DNA of 64,000 nucleotides from Marsupella aquatica (GCA_973895155.1 OZ316898.1:6944001-7008000); one strand, 5' to 3'; counted from the first letter of the stretch, positions 44,141 to 57,848 are shown. The notes: a model not told the origin generated them from the letters alone. Program-made: numbers and translations.

Positions 44141-45277
44141 TGATGTCTTCACGAAGCCTAATAGCCTGATATATATTTAAAGATAATAATTACATTTATC
44201 ACCATATTTTTATGATATAGAGTGATATGGTATACCCTACATTGCCACATATTGATATGTGAAACTCATACTTCTGGAATTATAATTCTTTTGTGACCCT
44301 TCAGGTTTCAGAAGCTCTAAAAAGACTAAAATGGACAAGATTGAATGGTTGACGGCAATAGATGTTTCTTCTCGCGCAATAAACGCTCGTCCAGAAGATT
44401 CTTTGGAGTGCAGCCTTGAAAAAGTTTTGGCAACCTTTCCTGTCCCCAATAGAAACAACGGTGACAGCAGGAAGCCGAGTCGATCAATTCAGACAACGAA
44501 GGTACGTCCGGCGACTCGATAAATTTAGACAGACGGTGTTGCTTCATGGGATAAATCTGCGGTCGGGATCTCCTCCAAAAATTAGTGGATCCTATTCCGA
44601 CCGCTCGATGAAATTGGCGGTCTGGCGGCAACGTCATCTCGCGCTTGTGATTAATGCCAATCCCTCCATGAGCTGCAGGAAAACTTACGCGCATAGGCGT
44701 GGAGACGCTTGGGAAAGTGCGAGGAACATAGCTGCGCAAGAGAGACGATCGAACGAGTGTTTTGTTTGGGCGTTCGAGAGATTGACAAGGAAGCTTTGTG
44801 TCAAATCAACAACTGTAGATAATCCCGGCCGATGGATGGAGCCAACGGGCGGGCATTGTGTGGAAGGAAATGAGGAAAGGACGGGTATAAGTACTGCGGG
44901 AGACCCTCTGAAGCATTTGGCTTTCCCACTCATGTCGAATGTGCGACACTATTGGAAGCTACATACTCCGTTCTAGCTAGTGTTGTAAGAGAGTGGTGGA
45001 AAGGGCGACCAGGGTCGATCGGATGTCAAGCCAGTCAAGCAAATGGTCTACATGGCTCCTGCTGCTTTGAAATGGGAGCTTAGCTAACAGGTACCGGGTT
45101 GTATTCAGCTCGCATGCGGATCATGGGAGATCAATAATTGGTTCGCATAAGTGATGGTCTGTTGACGTCGTCGAGCAGGTGAGCAAGCATCCTCTCCCAC
45201 AGGCCAGGGAGTGTCTGGCTCGCGGGATTGAAGGCAAGTGATCGAATTAGAGATCGATAAATTCTTGATCGCTCGCC
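44141..45277. other. Upstream region of the potassium transporter gene
   Basis: Holds overlapping ORFs on both strands (longest about 186 codons at 44416-44976), none with a recognisable motif. GC content rises from about 44500 onward, as expected for promoter plus 5' UTR of the gene starting at 45278. No TATA box or leader intron could be fixed. Confidence 0.4.
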
Positions 45278-48200
45278 ATGGGTCCTCTCAAAGAATCGAC
45301 GACCGTGGCAGACGACGTATCGGCAGACGTCGCAGCCACGCGGGGTGAGCAGCAGGACGACGACAGTTCTGCTACTTATAATGGAGCTCCTGCTCCTGAC
45401 GCTGAACTGGAGAGCGGTCACCATACGACTCGCATCTCCTTCAGCGGGACGACTCAGGAGCGCTATCCTTCCAAGGGATTGAGCGGGCGGAAATGGAGCA
45501 GCCGCCTCATCGGTTTGAACCGCAAGGACTCTTTAGAGTATGACGCTGCTCGAGTGAAGGGAGTCCAAGTCTCGCACGCTTCTTACGGCGTAAGTAGTTT
45601 CACCATTATTTTATTGGTTCTTCAACGCTAGTCAGCAGATGCTTCTAGAATTGACGCTGCTTGCCTTTCTCGAAGTTTTGCCACTGCTGTAGGAATGGTA
45701 AGCTGTAAGTACTCCCTGAGCTGCAGCAATTCAGGAAGGTAGCTCATGGACGTCTTTGGATTGCCAGCCTTAACGCCAGTCACGCCTTTCATCCCTTGAA
45801 ATGTTTATCCATCGCATGTGAATTTCTTCTGTCAGTCCATGATCACTACTAAGAGTCACAAATGTAAAAGCACACGGCTGCAAATATAACGTCGTTGGAA
45901 TTGGTTTCCAGCTTTGTCTGCATTGTTGTCCTAGTATGCTCACGATCTCATTATGTAGTAGTTCGTTGGTAGTAGCACAAGATCGCTCCACTTGTATTTG
46001 ATCGCTTTTAGCAACCTGCTCAGGCGATTTGATGGAGTTAGACCGGTGAAGTGAGCGCATTGAGTTTTGCAAACCCTCGTACTGGCGAGCCCGGATACGA
46101 ATCTCATTCCTAATCTACCTTCGCTTTGTGTTGTGTGTTCAATACACTCACCTGCCGTTACGCAGGAGCGTCGCACATGTCTTTTGCTTTCACTGCATAT
46201 TATTGAACCGGTTCCTGCACTGTTGATCTTCTGCTCATTCTCATTGTATGGACCGTTACAATTATGTTTTCGCTCCAACGTTGCGGAGAACTGTAGTGCA
46301 CATTCATTCATTCTAGAGAGATGAGAACAATGGCTGTTGAAGTTGAAAGCTTAGTTGAGGAACTGTCAGTCCGCAATCAGACCTCGGATATTATAAGATA
46401 TCGAAGTAAAGTCTATTTGAAGCTTGGCCCGGCTGAAGGCAAGCTCTTTGCTGTGGTAACGTTCACCAGCGATAGTGCGTAAAGATTCTCGTACAGAGCC
46501 AACGTCCCCTTACAATCACGACCTGTACCTGGCATCATTTGCAGCAGGCCCCTCCGTAGCCTTCAGTAGAAACTACTGGAGCTGTGTCCCGGCCGGAGTC
46601 TCCTATCCGGATCAGCTGTTGCCAGGTAACCAGGTAAGGGAGCTCCGAAATTGTCGAACCACAGTACAGAAACTGGCTTCGTGAATTGGGTGGAGCATAG
46701 GGAGGGTCCCAGTTTTGAGCTTAGAGTATGGCTGTCGAACGGGGGAAGGTGTCTGGTATGGCTGTCCAAACGGGGGTGGTCTACAATACATTGCTGATAC
46801 CCAGGATAAAAACTATTGAGGCCAGTATTAGTACGGATTGAACGTCCGTGTACTTTTCAATCGTATGTCATATATGTTTGCTTCGTCGATAGCCTGGAAC
46901 CACAGTGCTTAGACTCATCTATCTATCTATCTATGTACAGTATAATATTACATTAAAAAATACGATTTCCGGGTTTTTCTGGCCCCCTGGGATATCATCA
47001 GCGCCGAGATACAATTTTCAGTTTCGGGATGATCAACGACGAACCTGAATAGTTGATCAGCTGCGTTCATCGTCTGGAAAGGAAGAATGACACCTTCAAA
47101 CTCCTGAGAGAGAATCCCTGGAGTACATTTCGTTTCAATAATAAGCTGATAGTGGATTTGAGATTGAGACTAGCTCTGGTTGCTCTGCAGAGCCGAAAGC
47201 TGCCCTGGAGTCTTACGCTACTTCTCGCGTACCAGACGATCGGAGTGGTCTATGGGGATTTGGGAACATCACCCCTGTACGTGTACGCTGCGATCTTTAT
47301 CGACCGGATCCCAACGAAGCAGGAGGTTTACGGTTCTTTATCCATAATCATGTACACTTTCACTCTTCTCCCACTCATCAAATATGTGTTCATCGTCCTA
47401 CGAGCCAACGACAATGGAAATGGTAAGCATTCCTGCTACCAATGTGCCCTACCGTAGCGAACCATAGCAAACTTGAAGAGAGCGAAAGAGCGAGAGAGAC
47501 AGAGATTCTGTTGCTCCCAATGCCTGAGGATAACTTTTGAGGGTCAGGCTGATTCTTGAGGATCGTCAATGCATTGTCAGTGCACCCGATAGATGATACT
47601 ATGGTGCGGAAATATCAAGAGAAGAGTGAGTTATCGTGAAGGTCTAAATTTTGTCAGGACATTCCTAGAAATACCTTGTGCGATAAATCTAATTCAAGCA
47701 CTTGAGGGACAGATAGCTTGACAACTTTTCGGGACGAATGCGCCCGGCTCTTTGGTTAAATTAGCTTCTTCCTTGATTGTTTGCAGGAGGGACATTTGCG
47801 TTATACTCGCTTCTTTGTCGACACGCCAAAATTTCTGTCGCTCAAAATCAGGCTCCGGAGGATTCCGAGGTCTCGTCATACAATCTGCCCACACCTAGCA
47901 GACAGTTTAGGCGCGCCAACCGGATGAAAGTGGGTATGCAGAGAAGTTCGTTTCTCAGAACCGGGCTGCTCTCCATTGCCGTTCTTGGCACCTGCATGGT
48001 CATTGGCGATGGTGTGCTCACACCTGCCATTTCAGGTACTGCACAGGCGATGCCTTGCAAGTCATTTAATTAATCTGCTTGCTGGGACCGCTATGTTGTT
48101 CGCTATGAGCCCTGCGAGGTACCTGCTTGGGAACAGGTCATTATAAAAGTCGACGCCGTCATCCTTTCTAAGGCACCAAGCATGCTCCGGATTTCCCCAG

Positions 48201-51200
48201 CTATGTAATCAAGAGAAACTCGAAAATGTGTAACTTTTTCACATGTGTTCTCACAGCCCAAACTGTCGACAGAAGGGGAAATCTTCAGTGTATGGGCCTG
48301 TGCCTGACGGAAATTAAATTGCTCAACTAAATAGTATTGCCTGATCAATCAATGATGCATGGATACTACTTGTATAATGGTTTGGCCAGCGTGATCGTGA
48401 TTCTTTGGTTGTTTTTTGTTTGTGATTGCTAGTTTTGTCGGCGATTCAAGGGCTCGAAACCGCTGTGAATGGTGTCCATAAAAGTAAGTAACTTTGAGCC
48501 ATTCGAGAATCCAGGAAATGGCGTTGTATGAGAATTGCCCAGTGTTGTGTGGTTTTCTTATCAAGAATAGGATTGGTCTATGTTCGTTTGGAGGGTCGTA
48601 GTGCCCCCATAGTTTCCACCGGGAAAGCCAGGAGCTGACGGAATTCTCGAGGTAATTGATATGGGTTCTCACTTCCTGCAAAGACTCAACTTCAGCTATC
48701 ATACATCTGTGGGTAACAACATAAATCGGCTATGATATAATTTGGGAACTGAGAGTTATTCCAATGTTGCGATCTTTCAAAAAAAATCCTAATATTCCAG
48801 GCGGGCATCGATGATGGTGAACTCATTCACAGTAGTATCTTTTTAGGTGATGTACAAATTTTATCGTGATTTGGCTGGCACTAATTGTGGTGTTTTTCGT
48901 TTATCTGCAGATCTCGTGGTGATAATATCATGTGTGATACTGGTGCTCTTATTTAGTGTTCAGCGCTTTGGCCCAGACAAAGTCGGTTATATGTTCTCAC
49001 CGATTGTCCTGACTTGGTTTCTTTCAATTGCCGTGATCGGAGTTTACAATATCGTAAAGTATGACCCAAGCGTTTTCAAAGCAATCAATCCATGGTACAT
49101 TATATTATTCTTCAAAACTGACAAGAAGAGGGCCTGGGTCTCACTGGGAGGAGCAATACTCTGCATCACAGGTAATCTCGCCCATATTAGTTGGCTGTGT
49201 CTTGAATAGTACTGCCTGTGCGCGCGGTTTGAACCGATGAAATGCGATTTGAAAAATGCTTCCAAGTAGCATCGTATAGTCTATCGCTTCCCGCGCTTGA
49301 ATCATTCACGGGGCGTTCTCAATGGGAGACGTGATATACTCTTCAAATGCGATCCACAGGAACTGAGGCCATGTTCGCTGACTTGGGACATTTCTCAGTG
49401 AGAGCAATCCAGGTATTTATGGATATCAAATGAACATGTGAATATCGTAATAATGTTTTGTTATTGAACTGCTTCGTGTTTAATCTGTTTTTATGGTCGT
49501 TTCTTCAGACCATATCGTTTGAAAACTCAGCCTGTCTGGCGTTGAGGTCTAGCATAGTTTCTATTTCGCATGGTTCAGCGTACCAATGTCATATCGTAAG
49601 AGTATGCACTCGTTCATTGGCGCGTAGAATCAATGCCCTCTGTCAACATTGCAATTCTTGTTCTGGGAAAATTTGATACATATCCATGCCTTGTAATTAG
49701 TGATAGTAAGTGAGACTTTCTTACAAAGTGGCATGTGCTTGCGATGGATACAGGTTGCCTTCACGTCCCTTGTTTACCCCTGCTTGTTAAGCGCTTACAT
49801 AGGTCAGGCTGCCTACCTCACCGTTCATCCAGAAAATGTGGCTCAAACATTCTTCAAATCGATTCCAAGTAAGTGATTTTTCTAGTTTCCTTTGTTTCTC
49901 ACGTCTACCTCCATCACACGCGAGTGCAATCGTTGTCTCAGTTCCCCGACTGGGCCATCTAACGAGAGACTCGAAGATTGAATGTCTTCAAGGGAGATTA
50001 AATGCATTCCTGGGTACAGATGATTGCGGGTGGAATTTAAGAAAACGTCCACGAGTCGATAACCATGAGCAACAGTTACTGAGAAGACGAGATGATAATA
50101 ACAAGAACCTTAAGGGTAATTAAAAGGGTTGCCAGTTGCGTTTCTAAAATACATGGACATTTGGGAGTAATTTATGATATGCTGTAGGTGAATTATGGCT
50201 TAGGAGCTGGTATGCAAATGGAATTATAAATATGAGAGCGATGTGGAGTATAGCACGGAAATAGCCGCCGTAGTAGCAAATACCTTAGGCAATCGACCAG
50301 CACAAAGGGTTGCTCCTACAAGTCGAATTTGAAGCAGTATCTTGAAGTGTCTGAATAGACTTTCTTACCGTTTTTTTTCGGGTATATTCACAGAATAACT
50401 TAAAATGAAAATTTGACAAAGCCCATTTGTGGATGTACTGTGCTTTTTCACCAAGTTGAATGTTTTCTGATGTTCGGTTGCTGGGATGTCTTTCCAGAAC
50501 CAGTTTACTGGCCCATGTTTGTAGTAGCCACAGGCGCAGCTATCATAGCAAGTCAGGCTATGATCTCAGCCACCTTCGCTATTGTCTATCAAGCCATGGC
50601 TTTGGGCTGCTTTCCCCGAGTTCGAGTGGTGCATACCAGTAAAAAGTACCCTGGTCAAATCTACATCCCAGAGATGAACTGGCTTTTGATGATTCTATGT
50701 GTTGCCATTGCTGCCGGCTTTCAGGACACGAGCCAGATTGGAAATGCGTACGGTGGGTACTACTGCACTCCCAAGATAAAATTTTCCTGATTCTCTAACT
50801 GATCAAACGAATTAAATTGTTCCTCTGGCAAATTGCAACTGGTTTCAGAAGATACATCAAAGAGCAATCTAGGTGGAGTGAGTTAGGCAATCGACACCCT
50901 CTGGGTGACGAATCTCTTCAGGAATCCCTCAATTCTGCTCATTTTATCGAGTTCTTATTCTTAGATTTATTATGGATAATAGATCCGGTTTCACCTTGTT
51001 CCAGTAAAAAAACATTAACCTGTCAGTGCTTACGGATTATAGTTTTCCCGTACTCCTACCGGCTATTGGTGTCTACGTACTGAATTGTACTGTACTCGGG
51101 TCTACTCCTTGCTGTATCACACAAGAATTTGTTTACGGTTGAGTACAGTTTTTTCTGTCTATGTTAGGGGTTGAATCACAAGGGAATTTTTAGATGCTGT

Positions 51201-52371
51201 CATTTGCTTTCGATCACTCCCTGTAGTGTTCAGAGCCTGTTCCTTTGTGAGAATAGGTCCCTGTGCTGTCAGATGGGATTGGAGTTTTCTGACTACAAAG
51301 ACAAATCACATATTGACCTTCAGACATTTGAATGTGGCAGGGGTGGCTGTGAATGCTGACATGATTATCACGACGAATCTCCTCACGCTAGTCATGCTAA
51401 TGGTGTGGCAGACGCCTCTCTATGTAGCTCTGACATTCTGGGGTTGCTTCAGTGCAGTGGAGCTACTCTACTTCTCGTCAGTTCTCAACAAAATTCCTCA
51501 AGGAGGCTGGGTACCAATCGTGTTCGTGGTCATCTTTTCCATGATTATGTTCACCTGGCAATACGGCCGAGTAAAGAAGTATGATTATGAGGTGCGCCAT
51601 AAGGTATCAATGGACTGGGTGCTGGGACTAGGATCGAACCTGGGCATGGCACGAGTGCCTGGCATCGGCCTCGTATACTCAGAGCTTGCGCAAGGAGTTC
51701 CAACCATCTTTGCGCATCTCATTAACAACCTACCGGCCATGCATTCCATCCTGGTCTTTGTGTGTATCAAATACTTGCCACTGCCAACCGTTCCAGACGA
51801 AGAGCGCTTCCTCCTCCGTCGGATAGGTCCCAAACCGTACCGAATGTTCAGATGTGCAGTCAGATTTGGATACATGGATTCAATCGACGACCATGCTAAA
51901 TTTGAAAACCTTCTTATGCAGTGCCTCTCAAATTTCCTCAGAAATGAAATGAGTCCTTTGGAATCTAAAGCTGATGAAAAGGGTACAGCAACAGCGCAAG
52001 AGTCTCACATCCAGATTGAGGAGCCTCCCAGCTCGACTGCTCTAGGTCCCATGAACCTCATGGAAGCTTCCAAACAGCTCCCCAAAAGATATGATAGCCA
52101 GAATTCTGTTGATGGGATCAATAATCTGTCAGCCCCTGTCGACCCTAATCTGGAGGAGGAGCTTGCTATGTTAGAGAATGCAAGACAAGCCGGAATTGTG
52201 TATCTTCTCGGAAGAACTGAGATCACGGCCTCCAAGAAGTCTTCAGCATTCAAGAAGCTTGTGATCAACCAGGGCTACAACTTCCTCCACACGAACTCCA
52301 GGTCATCCCTTGTTTACCTTAATATTCCACATTCCCAGCTGTTACAAGTGGGCATGATCCACAACATCTAA
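45278..52371 (+). CDS. KUP/HAK/KT family potassium transporter
   Basis: Nine exons with GT-AG borders and closing phases: 45278-45589, 47191-47422, 47787-48035, 48433-48483, 48911-49171, 49360-49412, 49754-49868, 50498-50752, 51341-52371; 852 residues, slightly long for the family because of a hydrophilic N-terminal tail of about 105 residues. The first membrane helix carries the family signature [13 protein letters not shown] (about 122-134). [10 protein letters not shown] is at about 255-264. Further hallmarks are [18 protein letters not shown], [46 protein letters not shown] and GNAYG. After the last helices a cytosolic tail of nearly 200 residues ends in [17 protein letters not shown], as is usual. 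By family it is an H+-coupled or channel-like K+ uptake protein of plasma membrane or vacuole; subclade cannot be decided here. Intron 1 is 1.6 kb. Confidence 0.95.
46916..46935 (+). repeat. TATC microsatellite in intron 1 of the transporter gene
   Basis: Five tandem tetranucleotide units (CTATCTATC...) in the large first intron. Likely length-variable. Confidence 0.85.
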
Positions 52372-54193
52372 GCCATATGAATGGTATGAAACCTTCGGTT
52401 GGCTTGAAACGTAGTTTAAGTCAATTAGGAAAATTTCCGAAGCATATGATTCTCTCAGGATTTATCTCAGGTACTAGTCTTTCTTTGGCTGATTTGCCTT
52501 AAATTTGGCATGCTAGCCACTGCCTTAGAGAACTGAAAGGCTGCCTGTTGTCTCGAGACTCGGAGACCGGTGCAAGTTGTAGTTTACCGTAGGCTTTGTC
52601 TCGGAATGCAATAAGGAGATTTCAAAATTGTATACACTTCGACAGTAGACATATGAAAGCGATTGTAGTGATAGCAACTAAAGTAGAGTTTCAAGAGTAG
52701 GGGATAGCTGTGAAGTGCGAACGGGTAGGTAGGTCGGTAAGCTAACTTTATGGGTGAGTCCCAAGTAGAACGCTGCTCTCTTATTCTCGAGAGTGCTTGT
52801 TGTAAATATGTTCCTTGATTCCTATATGCTCCTGCCCCGAATCCAACCCAATTTAGATCGCGAGAATTGTCTTCAACAAAGTGTGCAAGTCTGTAATGTA
52901 TGTAATATCCTGATACTAAACTCAATTGCTTCAGTTTACATCTGTTGTTGACAGTAACTGGGCCTTGTATGGGAAGTTACTTGGCTCTCCGCTTCCAAGT
53001 GGCAAGGCATCATTGGGGATTTCACTAAGATCAGCTTCACTCCTCCGGTTGCCCGGGAGCAATAGTCGATGTGGGACTTTGTTAAGCTTGCATTGTGTAT
53101 ACTACCGACTTTGTGATTACTTAGTTTGTTAAGTGTACATTGTGTAGACTACCGTAGATTCGTAGGCCTTCCATTTGTGTCCATTAATGGAGCTTGTTCC
53201 ATATGATTGTCAGGCGTGTCTTTATGTGGGGCCCTTGCCTCCCCTCAAGATTCATTGCTTATGAATAAATCGGAAGCTTACAACATCATAAGGAAAATTA
53301 GCATTCTCAATCCAACGTAGTGAGTGATTTTGAGCTATGAGCAAATTACCTTCGTTATTCCTCTCAAAAATAGTGTCTTTAAGAAATGTAATAATGAGCT
53401 GCAGTAGCATTTTCATGTGTACGTGTGAGCAACAATATTTCTTAAACTCAATTGCACCTACATCGCATGGAAAAACATGCTGAGTCAAAGAAACGAGTGA
53501 TTTTGAGGTACGAACTTTATTTTTTCCCTATCAGAATTGGTGTCCAAGAAATGTAATAAACAAGCTCCTGTTGCATTTGCATGTGGACGTGTGAGCAACA
53601 ATGCCTTGGAAAAGTCCACTAGACATCACTAGACATTATCATAGCATTGCTTTGAAAACTGTACACCACAAAGCAAGCTAGGCAGTGGAACTCAGCATAT
53701 CAGCAAAAGCAAAAATGACGCCCAAGTCCAAATGGTGGAAGGAAGGATGCCATTTTGAAAGGTTATGCACTCCAAAGCCCTGTAGAAACAGAAAATAAAT
53801 AAAGATTTACAAGCATCCAATTTACAGATCGAAACAGCAAGCATGGATTTGTATTAAAAATATGCCATGCTTTACATGTTGGTCCCAGCAAGACCAGGTG
53901 AAAAGGGACCCTTGCTTCTTGATTTTGTTAAATGTATTTTTTTAAGGGGGGATGGGCTTAAGATTCTCAATCATGACATGCATTCTCAAATTTGAGTGGT
54001 AAAAAATCCTTACACTACCCACTCTTTGGTTAGATTTGAAGTTTGGGGAGTTTGAACATGCTAGAGAAGTGTCCAATGATTCTAAAAACCCTGAATCTCA
54101 CTAGCTTGTCATAGTGGATTGGGTGTGTGATGGGCCATGCTTTGATGAAATGGCCTCTAGGTAAGTTCTTAAATCTTTCCTGTTACCCAGATT
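52372..54193. other. Spacer downstream of the transporter gene
   Basis: The first several hundred bases include the 3' UTR; no poly(A) site is fixed. Around 53320-53445 and 53493-53615 there is a diverged tandem duplication sharing GAGTGATTTTGAG, AAGAAATGTAATAA, and GTGTGAGCAACAAT. No gene. Confidence 0.5.
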
Positions 54194-54517
54194 TTCCCCA
54201 ATAATGTGTGGCTTTGTCCGGCCTACAGAAGTACTGTTAGCAACCATCATCTCCAAACTAGACAACAATGCACAATATGAGAGCACTGAATATCACACTA
54301 CACCAACAAGACACCACAATGGAGAAACTCTTAAAGCATTCATAACTCATGAGCAAGTACATGTGAAGTATGAGGGAGAGGGTACTCTCCCTCCAACCTA
54401 TACCCCCCAAGGGGGCCAAGATGTGCAGGCCTAATCTACATGGATCTTATCCTAATGTAACCAAGGGTTAACTAACCCTAGTAAGGCCAAACTAACTAGA
54501 AGCCATGAACTCAAGTC
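54194..54517. repeat. Dispersed repeat, copy 2 (partner at 755-1075)
   Basis: Aligns with 755-1075 in the same orientation: ATCACACTACACCAACAAGA, CACAATGGAGAAAC, AAGTACATGTGAAG, CTCCCTCCAACCTATACCCC and AACCAAGGGTTAACTAAC appear in the same order. Non-coding; the two copies are 53 kb apart. Confidence 0.7.
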
Positions 54518-55499
54518 ATTGTCCCAAGTACTTATTAGGGAGTCTCAAAAATTCAAAGCTTCATTCTTAAGTGTGATGGCTTTTGGCCATAAAGAACTCC
54601 CCTTAACTATTTTCAGAGTGGGGTGATGAGGCCCAAAACTGGGCCCATAATGTATTGTTAGGAATATGGCGGATGGCAGTATGCTGTATATGCCACTTAT
54701 ACCATGCATTCCAGTTGTAACTGTTTATTCAGTAAAGAGGTGAGGAGGCAAGTTGCATAAAACTTAGATTTTGTTGTGGAAAACATTATAAGAGTGCAAA
54801 CTAACAAAAACGCCAAACCATGAGTCAGGGTCCCAAAAGCAACCCAATAATGGGAAAAGAGAGGGGAAGAAGCCCAGAGGCAACTGAAGAGGCCCAACAA
54901 GCCAAGGAGTCCCTTTGAGAACGGGTAGTGTTGATGACGTAATCCACGAGTGGAAATGGAATAGTGGGAGGTGGTAGATGATACAAGGAATGTACATTAT
55001 GAGTATAGTGTATGTACTGAGAGTGTGCTATCTTGGTTATTTTGTGTTTTCTTTGTATATCCTATTTTTCCTGGGTTTTTGTTTTTTTAATGAAACTATC
55101 ACTAAGAATGGGGAGTAGTTTTTTGTGGCTGGTTAATCATAAACGTGGTGGGGAAAAGATTTAATTTTCCAGGGGTCCAGGTCATTTGAGGGTGCACTTC
55201 CTGGGTGTTTCTGGAGGGGAATATTCAAGCAGGTTGTTCAACTTTTTTTGGTTGCCCATGGTTTGAACAATTATCCGATATACTTATGGTATCAATTATC
55301 TGAGATTTGTTACATTGCCATATTTTTCTTTGAAATTACAAAATGCCACACTTCCTATTTTAACAAATAGAATGTCACTTCGTAACCAATGGAGTCCTAT
55401 ATATGTTAACCCTGGTTGGATCTACAATCAGGCTTTTTCCACTCAGCAGAGTATTACACTGGAGCTTCCTTTCCTCAATGACATTTCCTTGCCTCTCCT
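54518..55499. other. Gene-free spacer
   Basis: AT-rich, no supported gene and no repeat that I can define. Confidence 0.5.
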
Positions 55500-55965
55500 T
55501 AACCAGTTTTTTCTCTACTTGACATCTTTGACTCACCCGGACATCTAAAATTTGCCTTGACACTTTTGTTTCACCTGGACATATGTGAGTGGCCTTGGCA
55601 TTATCTTTGAAACAAACAAACATAGTTTTCCTATCACTTGATTGTGACTGGACTTTATGATGCGGTACATGGCCGATATCTCTCTTCTCCAATATCCACA
55701 GGTTATTGAACATCACCTCAACAACTTTACCTTGCCTTGACATCATTTTTCTTATCTCGCCATTTTTTTCAACCTCTATCTTTTCTCACCTTGACATCTT
55801 TAATTATTCACCACAACATCTTTCCCTCGCCCTGGACATATTTTCTCTCCTCAAAATCTTTCACTCATCTTTACATCGTTACATCTTTTCTCACCTCAAC
55901 ATATTTTCTTTCCTTGATTTCTTTTTCTCATCTCAATTATTTTTTCCTCACCTTGGTATCTCTTT
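55500..55965. repeat. Degenerate CACCTNGACATCTTTT minisatellite, interrupted by the copia insertion
   Basis: Variants of CTCACCTNGACATCTTT recur at irregular 20-40 bp spacing (for example near 55520, 55570, 55735, 55790, 55880). The motif resumes on the other side of the retrotransposon at 62676-62730 (CTCCACATCTTTT, ATCTTGACATCTTTTATTACC), showing that the element inserted into an existing array. A related array is at 40370-40740. Confidence 0.65.
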
Positions 55966-56310
55966 TGTTAGATATTGCTCTAGTCTTGTGACTCTTGTGC
56001 TAACCACAGTTAGGCTAACTCAGGTTAGGACCTAGCTAAGGTTAGCGGTAGTGCTGTTGAGCATATAGGCCAGGGCTGATGCCAGACCCTGGTGGAACAA
56101 AGGCTCATTGTTACGGAGCTAGTTGAGAGATAGGGAGAGCTTGTGTTGTGGATGCTTGGTATGGCCGGTCGGCCTAGAGTGCAGTAAAGCTCTTGTGTGT
56201 TCCCGTGGACGTAGCCTCATGTGGAGGTGAACCACGTATCTCTCTGTGTCGACTCTTGTGCGTTGGATGGTTCATGGGCTTGCCGTTACGAATGTCGTCT
56301 ATGCTCAACA
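55966..56310 (+). repeat. 5' LTR of the copia element
   Basis: Starts TGTTAGATATTGCTC and ends ATGCTCAACA. 345 bp, same length as the 3' LTR. By family it contains promoter and polyadenylation signals; I cannot place a TATA box with confidence. Confidence 0.95.
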
Positions 56311-56312
56311 AG

Positions 56313-56324
56313 TGGTATCAGAGC
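56313..56324 (+). other. Primer-binding site (initiator Met-tRNA type)
   Basis: TGGTATCAGAGC begins two bases after the 5' LTR. This is the standard plant copia site complementary to the 3' end of initiator methionine tRNA, which primes minus-strand DNA synthesis. Confidence 0.93.
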
Positions 56325-57848
56325 ATGCCTGGGAGGTGACGAGGTTTTTTCGTGACGTGTTTTTCCAGCGTTCATTGTCGATGGCACATTCGGAGTTTCA
56401 TCGCATGAAACTTGAATGTGTGTGGCTGAGCGGATAGGTTAGTGAGAGGGCTTTCTAACGGTGGTTAGAACTTGTTGATCGGTATCCGTGGTGCGGAGGA
56501 ATCAAAGTCTGCGTCGTTCAAGGCTTATTCGTGTTCGACGAGATTTCGGGGGAGAGACCAGAATTTGCATTTTTCAACGGTGTGAGCTGTACAGTGCGGG
56601 AGGTGTCGCATGTTGTAGCTCAAGTTGAAGGTTGAAGCGAGCTGGTCGTTTTGGTAGCTGATTTGCTGTCGAGTTGTTACCGAGTGAGACGTGACGAGTG
56701 AAGGAGGCGTTCAGGTTTTTTCACAAGCTATGGAGCTTGTTCTCATCTGAATTAGGTTTCTCTTCGTGACGTCCGACTCGGTGGAAGAAACGCGAAGTGC
56801 TACGGCTCAACGGTTTGATCGCGGCGAAGCGATCGTTTTGAGTCCGGGATTGGCACTTGACACGGAGTGAGTGTGACGCAACGGAATATTTTTTTCTCTG
56901 CTGGAGCTGCAGATTGTGCTGGTGCAATTCGGCAACATTTCCTGTCGGCGGCGTTCACTTTACTCGTGAGAAGCAACGGCGTTCAAGGTGTGTAAATGGC
57001 ATTTTTGTTATGAAGTCAAATTTTGGCTTAGGTTGGGGCCACTTTTGGTGTGTATACACACCCTCCCAGCTCCTGGTACCCCCGTCGTTTTCCCCCCTCG
57101 CACCTTGTTTTCCCCTCATCCTTCAGCCGTGGCAACGAGCTGTGCAACACCGGCCGGCGCTTTTTGCGCGCTCGTACGCCCTCCGCCATATTGTGTCGGT
57201 CACTACCGTGGCACCGCCCTGTCATCGTATGCCCAGCCCTTTGCGGCTCTACGCCGCTTGTATGCGGCTGTACCCTCGTCCCGCCCCGACGCCGGCCATA
57301 CGCCCTTCGTACCCCCGGCCCTTTACGGGGTATTTTAGGCTTTAAGGGGCTTAAGCACCCCCTTTAGTGCCCATTTTTAGCCTTTTTTCCCTCTCATTAG
57401 TTTGTCCCATGTGTCGGGACCTGCCGCCCTCCGTTTTAACCGCTTGGATAGGGGGAACTGCCCCCTGTGAGACCTGCTGTACTGTGCGGGAATATTCCCG
57501 AAAAACAGAGAGCTGTTTTTTGGCCGTCCGACAAAGATTCCGTCCGCCGAACGGTAACTTTTTTGGTTCTTTTTTGGTGAGGACGTTGCCACTGGAGTTA
57601 GCAACGCGGCGCACCGATCACATTGCGATTCCGACGACGGGTTGTACTTGGTATTTTGGTTATTCTCCGAGGTGGTCAAAACGGGGGAGTTTCCCAAGGT
57701 TTTACCCACCCCGACCGAAATTTGAATAACTTTTCCGTTGAATTTTGATTTTGATTTTGGCTTTCAGTATTGGACTCCTAGCTTTGTGGGCTACGCGGCG
57801 GTGTTGAGTTTTGAGTTTTATGAGAAGTTTCAAAAAAAGACATTTCAT
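56325..57848 (+). other. Long leader of the copia element
   Basis: About 1.5 kb between the primer-binding site and the most likely gag start. It contains C-rich, GC-rich DNA (about 57060-57350) with several long overlapping ORFs in + frames and none with a recognisable motif. An in-frame ATG at 57738 precedes the gag-like sequence, but the ATG at 57849, which begins an acidic MSDSED start, is a more usual copia gag start. Confidence 0.6.

Noticed and set aside
44416-44976. 186-codon ORF upstream of the potassium transporter
   Set aside because: No recognisable domain, overlaps an ORF of 137 codons on the opposite strand, and lies where a promoter/5' UTR is expected.
57050-57367. Overlapping 105-162 codon ORFs in the copia leader
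   Set aside because: They are the product of stop-poor C-rich DNA; no domain and mutually overlapping frames.
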